Shown here: in pieces, positions 1 through 6,844 of the stretch
How the letters are laid out: the number at the start of each line of letters is the position of its first letter
How positions within the stretch are numbered: position 1 is the first letter of the stretch
Origin: Euzebyaceae bacterium
GTDB taxonomy: Bacteria > Actinomycetota > Nitriliruptoria > Euzebyales > Egibacteraceae
Direction: 5' to 3'
DNA: 19,514 nt
Assembly (NCBI GenBank): GCA_013696915.1
Contig: JACCXR010000002.1
Coordinates: 1 to 19,514 of the forward strand
Position numbers and translations under genes: made by a program
The notes under the pieces: model-generated
What the model saw: only the letters and a program-made list of their open reading frames with translations
Told to the model about the DNA's origin: nothing
The model's database searches: none

Positions 1-966
1 CTTGTCGAACGTGTGGCGGGCCTTGACGTAGCGGATCGTGCCGCTCTTGCCGCGCATGACCAGCGACTCGGTGGTGGCGCCCCGCGGGAGGTAGTCGACG
101 CCCTCCACGAGGTCGCCGTCGGTGACCCCCGTGCACACGAAGAACGTGTCCGTCGAGGACACGAGCCGTTCGGTGGTCAGCGCCTCGTCGAGGTCGTAGC
201 CCATGTCGCGCGCCCGGGCGGCCTCGGCGTCGTTGCGGGCCCAGAGCCGGCCGAGCATCTCCCCGCCGAGGGCCGGGACCGCGCAGGCCGTGGTGACGCC
301 CTCGGGGGTCCCGCCGATGCCGAGCAGGACGTCGACGTGCTTCTCGGGCAGCAGGGCCAGCAGGCTGGCGGCGACGTCGCCGTCCATGATCAGGCGCAGG
401 CGGGCGCCGGCCTCGCGGACCTGCTGGGCCATCTCGTCGTGGCGGTCGCGGTCGAGCATGATGACGACGAGGTCGCCGACGTTCTTGCCCTTCGCCTTTG
501 CGACCTTCGCGAGGTTGTCCGCGATCGGCGCGTCGAGGTCGAGCACGCCCTTCGCGTCGGCTCCCACCACCCATTTGTGCATGTAGACCATCGGCCCGGG
601 GTTGAACATCGTGCCCCGGGGGCTCACCGCAAGGACGGCGAGGGAGCCCGGGCGGCCCTGGGCGAGCAGCCTGGTCCCGTCGATCGGGTCGACGGCGATG
701 TCGACCTGTGGCGGGTTGCCGGTGCCGATCCTCTCGCCGTTGAACAGCATCGGCGCCTCGTCCTTCTCGCCCTCCCCGATGACGACGATCCCGTCCATCT
801 CCACCGTCGACAGCATCAGGCGCATGGCATCGACGGCCGCCTGGTCGCCGGACTCCTTCTGATTGCGGCCCATCCACCGGCCCGCCGCGAGCGCCGCCGC
901 CTCGGTGGCGCGGACGAGCTCGAGGGCGAGGTTGCGGTCGGGCTGCTGGCGCGTGCGGTCCGCCAT
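1..966 (-). CDS. glpX: Class II fructose-1,6-bisphosphatase (GlpX), 3' end cut by window edge
   Basis: Hydrolyses fructose 1,6-bisphosphate to fructose 6-phosphate in gluconeogenesis, in the cytosol. 322 codons are present without a stop; the family is about 320-340 residues, so only the last few are missing. The N-terminus MADRTRQQPDRNLALELVRATE is typical. Metal and phosphate-binding motifs of the lithium-sensitive phosphatase fold are visible: ESGDQAAVDAM (about 38-48), IGEGEKDEAPML (about 63-74) and VDPIDGT (about 92-98). The ATG at 966 is preceded by a GGGGAG ribosome site. It is the last visible gene of a minus-strand series (DUF4032, crotonase, glpX), but a 78-nt gap with a possible -10 suggests it may have its own promoter. 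Family assignment is secure from the motifs. Confidence 0.96.
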   Translation of the reverse strand, partial: MADRTRQQPDRNLALELVRATEAAALAAGRWMGRNQKESGDQAAVDAMRLMLSTVEMDGIVVIGEGEKDEAPMLFNGERIGTGNPPQVDIAVDPIDGTRLLAQGRPGSLAVLAVSPRGTMFNPGPMVYMHKWVVGADAKGVLDLDAPIADNLAKVAKAKGKNVGDLVVIMLDRDRHDEMAQQVREAGARLRLIMDGDVAASLLALLPEKHVDVLLGIGGTPEGVTTACAVPALGGEMLGRLWARNDAEAARARDMGYDLDEALTTERLVSSTDTFFVCTGVTDGDLVEGVDYLPRGATTESLVMRGKSGTIRYVKARHTFDK

Positions 967-994
967 GGGTGCTCCCCGTTCGTCGCGGACCGAC

Positions 995-1000
995 AGCCTA
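995..1000 (-). promoter_or_regulatory. Possible -10 box for glpX (TAGGCT)
   Basis: On the minus strand TAGGCT lies 28 nt upstream of the glpX start and fits the TANNNT pattern of actinobacterial housekeeping promoters. No convincing -35 is seen, which is common in such genomes. Weak call based on pattern and position only. Confidence 0.3.
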
Positions 1001-1044
1001 ACCCGCCAACCGCCGGGTGAGCGGCGGGCGTCAGGCCCACCCAG

Positions 1045-1791
1045 TCAGGTCCATCCGCCCGACCGCTTCGGGTCCGGCATGGTGAGGACGCCGTAGTCGC
1101 CGCCCGACTCGGCGTGGGCGCGCAGCGCGTCGTTCTCGGCGGCGATGCGGTCGCCCAGGCCGGAGAACGTCGCGAACTGCCGCTTCAGGAACGCGACGGC
1201 GTCGGGGTTGTGCGCGGCGATCGTCCCGGCGACCTCCAGGGCGAGGTCCAGGGCCATCCCCGGGTCGGCGAGCCGCTGCACGAACCCGAGCCGGAACGAC
1301 TCGGTCACGCCGACGGTGCGGGCGGTGAGCACGAGGTCGCGGGCCGCACCCAGCCCCACGAGGCCCACGAGCTTCGCGGGCCCGACCGGGAAGCCGAGCG
1401 CGGCGCCGGGGAAGCGGAAGCTCGCGGTGGGGTCGGCGACGCGGATGTCGCAGGCGGCGGCCACCTCCGCGCCCCCGCCGACGCAGTGGCCCTCGACCGC
1501 GGCCACGGTCGGCTTCGGGCAGGTGCCCACCGCCTCGTAGACCTGGCAGAACAGGTCCATGCGACGCACGGTCGCCGCGTGGTCGAGCTCCTCTCTCAGG
1601 TCGGCGCCCGCCGAGAACGACCCGTCCGAGCCGGTCAGCACCAGCGCGCGGACCCCCTCGCCGCGGACGGCGCCCGCCACGGCGTCGAGCAGCTCGCCCA
1701 GCAGCGCGGTGCTCATCGCGTTGCGGGCCTCGGGCCGTCGCAGGGTCACGACCCGCACCGGGCCGACGTCGGCGGCGCTCACCAGCGGCAT
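1045..1791 (-). CDS. Enoyl-CoA hydratase/isomerase (crotonase) family protein
   Basis: A 248-aa crotonase-fold protein acting on acyl-CoA thioesters. The oxyanion-hole segments are clear: SAGADL (60-65) and GHCVGGGAEVAAACD (101-115). E109 in GGGAE matches the first catalytic glutamate of rat mitochondrial hydratase (E144). The place of the second glutamate (E164) is glycine, G129, in FRFPGAALGFP, so classical hydration of 2-enoyl-CoA is doubtful; an isomerase, hydrolase or other crotonase activity is possible. The C-terminus (NPDAVAFLKRQF onward) has the usual trimerisation helices. Its ATG starts one base after the stop of the upstream DUF4032 gene, so the two are probably translationally coupled. 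The substrate cannot be told from the sequence. Confidence 0.9.
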   Translation of the reverse strand: MPLVSAADVGPVRVVTLRRPEARNAMSTALLGELLDAVAGAVRGEGVRALVLTGSDGSFSAGADLREELDHAATVRRMDLFCQVYEAVGTCPKPTVAAVEGHCVGGGAEVAAACDIRVADPTASFRFPGAALGFPVGPAKLVGLVGLGAARDLVLTARTVGVTESFRLGFVQRLADPGMALDLALEVAGTIAAHNPDAVAFLKRQFATFSGLGDRIAAENDALRAHAESGGDYGVLTMPDPKRSGGWT

Positions 1792-1792
1792 G

Positions 1793-3052
1793 TCAGCCGT
1801 AGCCGATCCAGCCCGTCGATTCCTCGGAGGCGTCCGCCATGACGAGGCGCTCCTCGGGCGCCTCCGGCAGGACGTCGCCCATGTACGACGCGACGGCCTC
1901 GGGGATGCCGATGTCGCGCCCCGCCTGCTCCGAGAGGAACCACTTGTGTTGGATGACCTCGTGGAAGACCTCGGCCGGCTCCAGCTTGCCGCGGAGGTGG
2001 TCGGGGATCGCGGCGACGGTCGGCTCGAACACCTCGCCGAGCCAGCGGTAGGCGGCGACGCTCTCCGGCACGGTGCGGCCCGCCTGCCGCTCGAGGTGGG
2101 CGCGGAGGTTGGCGAGGTCGTTCAGCAGGCTGCGCGCCTGGTTCTCCTGGGCCTCCAGCCCCGTGAGCCCGAGCAGGCGGCGACGGTGATGCCCCTGCTC
2201 CGTGACCGAGGTCCGCAGCAGCAGCCGGTCGCCCTGCGCGGTCTTCACGAACTCGATCTCGTCGACGTCGAACCCGAGCTCGTTCAGGCGCCGCATGCGC
2301 GCCTCGATGAGGTAGCGCTCGTCCGGCGCGATCTGCTCCTCGGTGGTGAGCTCCTCCCACAGGCGCTCGTAGCGGCGGCGGAGGTCCTCGGCGGTCTCAA
2401 CGGGGTCGGGGTCGGGAGGCAGCCCCAGCTCCGCCTGGACGTCCATCAGGCCGCCGGCGACGTTGAGCTCGGTGACCTCGAGGTCGGCGGCGCGCTGGCC
2501 GTTGGTCAGCTGCGCGTGCCAGTCCCCGGTCTCGGCATCGACGAGGTAGGCGGCCAGCGCCCCGGCGTCCCGGCGGAAGAGCGTGTTCGACAGCGAGCAG
2601 TCGCCCCAGAAGAATCCGGCGAGGTGCAGTCGCACGAGCAGCATCGCCAGTGCGTCGAGGAGCCGGTCGGACAGGCCGCGCACGTCGGTCGCGGCCTGGC
2701 GGCGGTGGGTGAACAGCGTGCGGTACGGCAGCGAGTAGTCGAGGTAGCGGGTGATGAGCACGTCGTCGAGGCCGCGGCTGCGGCTGACCACGCCGACGCC
2801 CTCGACAACCGGCAGCTCCTCCTCGTCCATCCGGCGCAGCAGCCGGTACTCCCGCTCGGCGAGCCGGTTCGGGAGCTCCTTCAGCGCGTAGAGGGCGCCG
2901 TTGCACTCGACGAACTTGACGACGTGGCGATGGACGCCCCGCGCGACCTCCACGTGCAGGCGCTGCGGCCAGTCCGACAGGGCCCGGTCCCACGGGAGAT
3001 CCAGGAAGTCGGGATGCCCGGTGCGGGCGACGATCCGCCAGGAGGTGTCCAC
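1793..3052 (-). CDS. DUF4032 protein with kinase-like N-terminal domain
   Basis: A 419-aa protein of the actinobacterial DUF4032 type. The first half reads like an aminoglycoside/lipopolysaccharide-kinase fold: K58 in ALKEL, E67 as possible salt-bridge partner, a catalytic-loop analogue WGDCSLSN (149-156, D151 and N156) and a metal-binding D172 in LVDAETG. The second half is helical and charged (DLRRRYERLWEEL, DERYLIEARMRRL), ending with a conserved-looking HEVIQHKWFLSEQAGRDIG block. No signal peptide or membrane segment is seen. The start is GTG 3052; there is no clear ribosome site, but a TAGCGT box sits six bases upstream, which suggests a leaderless transcript. It is divergent from phoU across a PHO box and coupled to the crotonase gene. 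I infer phosphotransfer from the motifs; the substrate is unknown. Confidence 0.85.
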   Translation of the reverse strand: MDTSWRIVARTGHPDFLDLPWDRALSDWPQRLHVEVARGVHRHVVKFVECNGALYALKELPNRLAEREYRLLRRMDEEELPVVEGVGVVSRSRGLDDVLITRYLDYSLPYRTLFTHRRQAATDVRGLSDRLLDALAMLLVRLHLAGFFWGDCSLSNTLFRRDAGALAAYLVDAETGDWHAQLTNGQRAADLEVTELNVAGGLMDVQAELGLPPDPDPVETAEDLRRRYERLWEELTTEEQIAPDERYLIEARMRRLNELGFDVDEIEFVKTAQGDRLLLRTSVTEQGHHRRRLLGLTGLEAQENQARSLLNDLANLRAHLERQAGRTVPESVAAYRWLGEVFEPTVAAIPDHLRGKLEPAEVFHEVIQHKWFLSEQAGRDIGIPEAVASYMGDVLPEAPEERLVMADASEESTGWIGYG

Positions 3053-3058
3053 GCCCGC

Positions 3059-3064
3059 ACGCTA
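3059..3064 (-). promoter_or_regulatory. Probable -10 box (TAGCGT) for a leaderless DUF4032 transcript
   Basis: TAGCGT on the minus strand ends six bases before the GTG start. A TANNNT box at this distance puts the transcription start at or near the start codon, a frequent arrangement in actinobacteria, and it fits the absence of a ribosome site. Confidence 0.5.
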
Positions 3065-3115
3065 CGCCACCAGCGAGGGCGATCGAGGAGCGGAACCCGG
3101 ACGGCCGGGCGGGCC

Positions 3116-3137
3116 GTTCACCGACTGTTCACCTTCC
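3116..3137 (+). promoter_or_regulatory. PHO box: two 11-bp direct repeat units (GTTCACC core)
   Basis: Two adjacent 11-bp units, GTTCACCGACT and GTTCACCTTCC, share GTTCACC in exact 11-bp phase. Tandem 11-bp units with a GTTCACC core are the hallmark of PhoP-binding PHO boxes in Streptomyces and relatives. The site is about 63 bp from each of the divergent starts (DUF4032 at 3052, phoU at 3201). The phoU context supports phosphate control. Which direction it controls, and whether it activates or represses, is inference. Confidence 0.75.
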
Positions 3138-3171
3138 CGAGTGGGCACGGTAAGCGGTAGGCGCCTCGGGC

Positions 3172-3190
3172 TTGTGCGCGAGGCGCACAA
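3172..3190 (+). promoter_or_regulatory. Perfect inverted repeat in the phoU leader
   Basis: TTGTGCGC and GCGCACAA are perfect 8-bp arms around a GAG spacer, ending ten bases before the phoU ATG. It may be a dimeric repressor operator or an mRNA hairpin next to the ribosome-binding region. No strong Shine-Dalgarno sequence is seen between it and the ATG. Function unknown. Confidence 0.55.
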
Positions 3191-3200
3191 TGGATCACCC

Positions 3201-3905
3201 ATGAGCGATGTCAACGACCCCCTGGCCTACCTCGAGGAGGAGCGGTTGCGCCCGTCCGGCAGCCGTGTGGAGTTCCAGCAGCAGCTCGCGGCGTGCGACG
3301 CGCTGCTGATCGAGGCGGCGCAGCGGGTGTCGTGCGCGATCGTCCCGGTCACGAACGCGTTCCTTCAGGCGGACCGCCATGCCTCGGACGCGCTGATCGC
3401 CGCCGACGCCGAGGTCGACCGGCGCTGCCTGGAGCTCGAGGAGCTCTGCTACCTGCTGATCGCCCGCCAGTCGCCGGTGGCCGGTGACCTGCGTCGCCTG
3501 GTCTCGATCCTGCGGTGCGTCGCCGACGTCCAGCGCTCGGGCGACCTGCTGCGCCATGTCGCCGAGTCCCTGCGCTGGGTGCACCCGCCGTCGATGCCGG
3601 AGGAGCTCCGCCGGACCATCGGGCAGCTCGGTGCCGTGGCCGCCGAGATCTTCTCCGGCTCCGTGGACGCCTGGCGCCGCCACGACCCGCTGGCCGCGAC
3701 GGAGCTGCAGGTCCGTGACGACCATGCCGACCTGTTGCAGAAGGTGCTCCTGACCGACATCTACACCGGGAGCCAGTCGGTCGAGGAGTCGGTGAGCCTG
3801 GCGCTGATCGCGCGGTACTACGAGCGCATCGCCGACCACGGCGTCGAGATGGCGCGCCAGGTGACGTACTTCCTCACCGGGGACCGCCTCACCGACCCCG
3901 CCTGA
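3201..3905 (+). CDS. phoU: Phosphate signalling regulator PhoU
   Basis: A 234-aa all-helical PhoU protein, which in other bacteria links the Pst phosphate transporter to the PhoR/PhoP two-component system and damps the Pho response. Two related three-helix units are visible. The first has R..FQQQL near the start and ELEELCYLLIARQSPVAGDLRRL, the classic metal-site region; the second has LQVRDDHADLLQK and ALIARYYERIADHGVEMA (E/D clusters). The length fits the family (about 215-240). ATG 3201 was chosen because it gives the usual short N-terminus; an in-frame GTG at 3174 lies inside the inverted repeat and would add nine residues. No pstSCAB or phoRP genes are in the window. The upstream PHO box supports phosphate regulation. 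Confidence 0.95.
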   Translation: MSDVNDPLAYLEEERLRPSGSRVEFQQQLAACDALLIEAAQRVSCAIVPVTNAFLQADRHASDALIAADAEVDRRCLELEELCYLLIARQSPVAGDLRRLVSILRCVADVQRSGDLLRHVAESLRWVHPPSMPEELRRTIGQLGAVAAEIFSGSVDAWRRHDPLAATELQVRDDHADLLQKVLLTDIYTGSQSVEESVSLALIARYYERIADHGVEMARQVTYFLTGDRLTDPA

Positions 3906-3920
3906 GGCCGGGCGCCGGCC
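3906..3920. terminator. GC hairpin between convergent genes
   Basis: GGCCGG-GCG-CCGGCC forms a perfect 6-bp stem starting directly after the phoU TGA, between phoU and the convergent gene ending at 3930. There is no T tract, so it is at best a non-canonical bidirectional terminator. Such GC palindromes are also common by chance here. Confidence 0.35.
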
Positions 3921-3929
3921 CCGCTGCGG

Positions 3930-4568
3930 CTACGTCGCGGGCGCGGCCGGCCGCCTGCGGAAGTCCAACTCCTCGGTCCACGCCGGGGGAAAGTGGCCGG
4001 CCGGCGAGATCCGGACGCGCTCGACGGGCCAGGCCGGGAGCCCGAACTCCTGCGCGGCGGCGCGGAACCGCTCGCGCAACCCGTCCGCCCAGGCCCGGCT
4101 CAGGACCGCGTCGTCCAGGCGCAGCGAGCGTTCGGCGCGCAGCCGGACGCCGAACAGCAGGTGCGGCTCGCCGCCCAGCCGGTCGGCGAGCCACAGCACG
4201 CGGCCCGCGTCCAGCACCCGGTCCCCGGCAGGGCCCTGGGCGGACAGGAGCACGAAGACGCGGTTCCACGGAGGCGCCTGGTCGGGGTCGGCGGGGCCGA
4301 TCTCCACCGAGTGGCCGCCCGGGGTGTCCCAGGTCGGCAGCCCGAGCTCCTCGGCGGCCGCGAGGAACTCGGCGAGCAGCCCGAAGTCGACGAGGTCGTG
4401 CGCGGGATCGTCGGTCCCGTCGCCGTCGGCGGTCACCGTCACCCGGTACCCCAGCAGGCTGCACCCGCCCAGGTGCGACGCCATCGCGGTCACCAGTTGG
4501 GGCGGGACCGACGTGGCGCCGAGCTCGGCGACCGGCCCTCCGGCCGTCACCGACACCTCGAGCTCCAT
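3930..4568 (-). CDS. Hypothetical 212-aa protein with internal repeat
   Basis: Not recognised as a known family. The ATG at 4568 is preceded by a strong GGAGGGGGG ribosome site, and base use is coding-like, so the gene is real. The protein is probably cytosolic: no signal peptide and no membrane segment. A motif F-x-A-A-A-x-E-x-G-L-P-x-W occurs twice, at 68-80 and 168-180, exactly 100 residues apart, each near the end of a half, which suggests duplication of a domain of about 100 residues. A possible strand-rich stretch (WNRVFVLLSA, 101-110; HLLFGVRLRAERSL, 136-149) lies between. It is convergent with phoU and 116 bp downstream of the phoH stop, so it may be transcribed with the phoH unit or alone. 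Confidence 0.8.
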   Translation of the reverse strand: MELEVSVTAGGPVAELGATSVPPQLVTAMASHLGGCSLLGYRVTVTADGDGTDDPAHDLVDFGLLAEFLAAAEELGLPTWDTPGGHSVEIGPADPDQAPPWNRVFVLLSAQGPAGDRVLDAGRVLWLADRLGGEPHLLFGVRLRAERSLRLDDAVLSRAWADGLRERFRAAAQEFGLPAWPVERVRISPAGHFPPAWTEELDFRRRPAAPAT

Positions 4569-4684
4569 GGCACCCCCCTCCGCGCACCGGCGACTCGCGT
4601 CCTGCAAGCCTCGCACGCAGTGTCTACGACGAGAAGGGCCGAGTGGTTCCCGGCCGCAGCGAGGGCGGGCGCGCCCGGGCGTGG

Positions 4685-6034
4685 TCAGAAGGTCGTGGCC
4701 GCGAGCTCCGCGAGCGGCGAGCGCACGCCCTTCGACATCGTGACGTGCCCGAACAGCGCCGTGCCCTTCAGCTTCTCGATGAGGGCCGCCATCCCGCCGA
4801 ACGGCGAGATGTAGGGGTTGTCGACCTGCGACAGGTCGCCGCAGAAGACGACCTTCGACCCGGTCGCCATGCGGGTGAGGATCACCTTGAGCGTGGGCAG
4901 CTCGAGGTTCTGGGCCTCGTCGACGACCACGAACTCGTCGGTGATCGACCGGCCGCGCAGGTAGGTGATCGCGGCCATCTCCAGCTGGCCGCGGTCGAGC
5001 AGGGCGTCGACCGCGCCCTGCACGTGCCGGTGGTCGTCGCCGCCCCAGCCGCCGTCGCCGTCCCGCCGGAACAGCGAGTAGAGGTTGTCGTGGACGGCGG
5101 CCATCCAGGGCTGGAGCTTCTCGTCGAGGTCCCCGGGGAGGTACCCGACGTCCTGCCGCCCGACGGCGACCAGCGGCCGGTACACGGACAGCCGGCGGTA
5201 GCTGCGGGCCTCGACCACCTGCTCGAGCCCCGCCGCCAGGGCGAGGAAGGTCTTGCCGGTCCCCGCCATGCCCATCAGCGACACGCACGGCACCGCGGGG
5301 TCGGTGAGCAGGTCGAGCGCGAAGGTCTGCCGGACGTCGCGGGGGCTCACCCCGAAGGCGCGCGGGCTGCCGGCGACGCGGTTGACCGTGACGGGGCGCG
5401 CCGGGTCCTCGGACCCGTCCACGGCGACGATGCGGGCGAGGCCGCTGGCAGACCGGCCCGCGCGGAGGACGAGGCACTGGTTCAGGACCGCCGCTTCGAG
5501 CCCGCCGAGACGGGCCTTGCCGTCCCGGTGGAGCGCGTCGAGGGTCTCGGCGTCCACCGCGACCTCCGCGATGCCGGTGTAGTGCTCGTCGACCTGCACG
5601 GTGTCCGCGCGATAGTCCTCGACGGGCACGCCCAGCTGGCTGCCCTTGATGCGCAGGGCGCTGTCCTTCGTGACGAGCGTCCCGCCGATCGCGAGCGCCA
5701 CGGCGAGGATCCGGTGATCCGGCTTGGCCGAGTCCAGATAGCTCGGCAGGGCCGTGTCGACGTGGTTGCCCTCGACGCGGAGCGTGCCGCGGCCCGGCAG
5801 CTCCACCGGCTTGCGCAGGCCGTCGCCGCTGCGTTCCCGCAGCTCCTCGATGAGCCGGAGCGCGCAGCGGGCGTTCCGTCCGACCTCGTCCATCCGGGTC
5901 TTGTTGCGATCGAGCTCCTCGACCACGACCAGCGGGAGGACCACCTCGTGCTCGTCGAAGCGGTAGAGCGCGCGGGGGTCGGCCAGCAGGACGCACGTGT
6001 CGAGCACGTAGGACAGGCGGTCGGCAGCACCCAT
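4685..6034 (-). CDS. phoH: PIN-PhoH fusion ATPase (PhoH2-type)
   Basis: A 449-aa two-domain protein. Residues 1-150 form a PIN RNase domain (SYVLDTCVLL with D12, VVVEEL with E39/E40, KPDHRIL with D106, VTKD with D124, so the acidic quartet appears complete). Residues 230-449 form a PhoH P-loop ATPase domain: Walker A GMAGTGKT (255-262), Walker B VVVDEAQN (369-376) and a sensor-like FCGDLSQVD (397-405). PhoH2 proteins of mycobacteria have sequence-specific RNA-unwinding and RNase activity, so this is likely an RNA helicase-nuclease. The ATG at 6034 has a good AGGAGA site; an upstream extension in the same frame is not coding-like. It begins 11 bases after the SixA-like gene stop, so the two form an operon. 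Despite the name, no PHO box is seen nearby. Confidence 0.93.
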   Translation of the reverse strand: MGAADRLSYVLDTCVLLADPRALYRFDEHEVVLPLVVVEELDRNKTRMDEVGRNARCALRLIEELRERSGDGLRKPVELPGRGTLRVEGNHVDTALPSYLDSAKPDHRILAVALAIGGTLVTKDSALRIKGSQLGVPVEDYRADTVQVDEHYTGIAEVAVDAETLDALHRDGKARLGGLEAAVLNQCLVLRAGRSASGLARIVAVDGSEDPARPVTVNRVAGSPRAFGVSPRDVRQTFALDLLTDPAVPCVSLMGMAGTGKTFLALAAGLEQVVEARSYRRLSVYRPLVAVGRQDVGYLPGDLDEKLQPWMAAVHDNLYSLFRRDGDGGWGGDDHRHVQGAVDALLDRGQLEMAAITYLRGRSITDEFVVVDEAQNLELPTLKVILTRMATGSKVVFCGDLSQVDNPYISPFGGMAALIEKLKGTALFGHVTMSKGVRSPLAELAATTF

Positions 6035-6045
6035 GGCGGTTCTCC

Positions 6046-6576
6046 TCAGCCGGGCGGTGGGACGTGTTCGGCCTGCAGGCAGCGGCCGCCGTCGAAGGTC
6101 AGCGTGAAGCGGGCGCCCTTGCGGCAGCGGACGTCGTCGATCGCGAGGCCGTCGCGGCCGACCAGCAGCGCCATGAGCGCCGGGATGACGTCGCCGTGGG
6201 AGCAGGCCACGATGCGCTTGCCGGGATACTCGGCGACGACGCGGTTGACGAAGGCGACCGCCCGGCCCCCCAGCCAGGCCGGCGCGACCCAGGCGTCCCC
6301 GGCGTCGTGCACCGGCAGCGTCCGGGCCTCTCCCAGTGCCTCGTCCTCCACGGTGTGGACGCCGAGCGCGTCGGCGAGCGGGTCGAGGGTCTGCGTGCAG
6401 CGGACGTACGGGCTGGAGTACAGCTTGGCGATCGGCCCGCCGGCGCGCAGGGCGCGCCCGATCTCGCGAGCCTGGTCCATGCCCGCCTCGGTGAGTGGTC
6501 GGGCGAGGTCGGGCTTGCCCCACCAGCGGTCGCGGCTGTGCGCCTTCGCGTGGCGGACGAGTTCGATCGTCGTCAC
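6046..6576 (-). CDS. SixA-like histidine phosphatase family protein
   Basis: A 176-aa protein of the phosphoglycerate-mutase-like histidine phosphatase superfamily. The phosphate-pocket signature is LVRHAKA (R8, H9 nucleophile), with YSSPYVRCTQT (53-63, arginine of the pocket), E79 in VEDEALGE as possible acid and ACSHGDV (124-130, H127). The short length and RHAKA form fit the SixA group, which dephosphorylates phosphohistidine; nucleotide or other small phosphates are also possible. GTG 6576 is chosen because MTTIELVRHA is the usual beginning; GAGG lies about nine bases upstream. It is the first gene of a two-gene unit with phoH. Confidence 0.9.
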   Translation of the reverse strand: MTTIELVRHAKAHSRDRWWGKPDLARPLTEAGMDQAREIGRALRAGGPIAKLYSSPYVRCTQTLDPLADALGVHTVEDEALGEARTLPVHDAGDAWVAPAWLGGRAVAFVNRVVAEYPGKRIVACSHGDVIPALMALLVGRDGLAIDDVRCRKGARFTLTFDGGRCLQAEHVPPPG

Positions 6577-6657
6577 TCAGCGCCTCGGTCATGGGCCGCG
6601 GCCGGACACTGCGCCGGCCTCACGGGCCGCGCGGTCGGTCCTCGTGGGTGCGGGTCG

Positions 6658-6663
6658 AGCATA
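6658..6663 (-). promoter_or_regulatory. Possible -10 box (TATGCT) for the SixA-phoH unit
   Basis: TATGCT on the minus strand lies 81 bases upstream of the GTG at 6576 in non-coding sequence. It fits TANNNT; no -35 is evident. Weak support. Confidence 0.3.
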
Positions 6664-6711
6664 ACCGCCGCACACGCGTGCGCCCCGGAACCACGCAACG
6701 CCCGGGTGAAC

Positions 6712-6844
6712 GTCCGGCGACGAGGAGGCGGACCGCGGCCGCCCTCACCGGTACGGGTCACAGCGCGGGGTCGGCGCAGCGCAGTCCGGCGACGAGGAGA
6801 GGAGGGCGGGCGCTTGCCGGTCACGGCGCGGGGTCGGCGCAGCG
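6712..6844. repeat. Imperfect tandem duplication including the lysR 3' end
   Basis: Two adjacent units of about 72 and 61 bp. Both open with the same 16 bp, GTCCGGCGACGAGGAG (6712-6727 and 6784-6799). Both close with a 26-bp block differing at one base (6756-6781 and 6819-6844). The second closing block contains the last codons and stop of the lysR gene, so the first is an extra copy of that gene end placed downstream of it. The middle parts differ. This fills most of the 244-bp gap between the SixA-like gene and lysR. Confidence 0.75.

Noticed and set aside
1559..3160. 533-codon plus-strand open frame opposite the crotonase and DUF4032 genes
   Set aside because: The minus-strand proteins carry motifs; this frame is His/Val/Leu/Gln/Arg-rich shadow sequence.
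4571..4684. GC palindromes such as GGGCGCGCCC downstream of phoH considered as a terminator
   Set aside because: Short, no T tract, and such runs are frequent by chance at this GC content.
6577..6592. Upstream ATG (6592) as an alternative start of the phoH reading frame, which is open through the SixA-like gene
   Set aside because: The intervening translation is out of frame with the clear phosphatase gene, and PhoH has its own ribosome site and conserved N-terminus at 6034.
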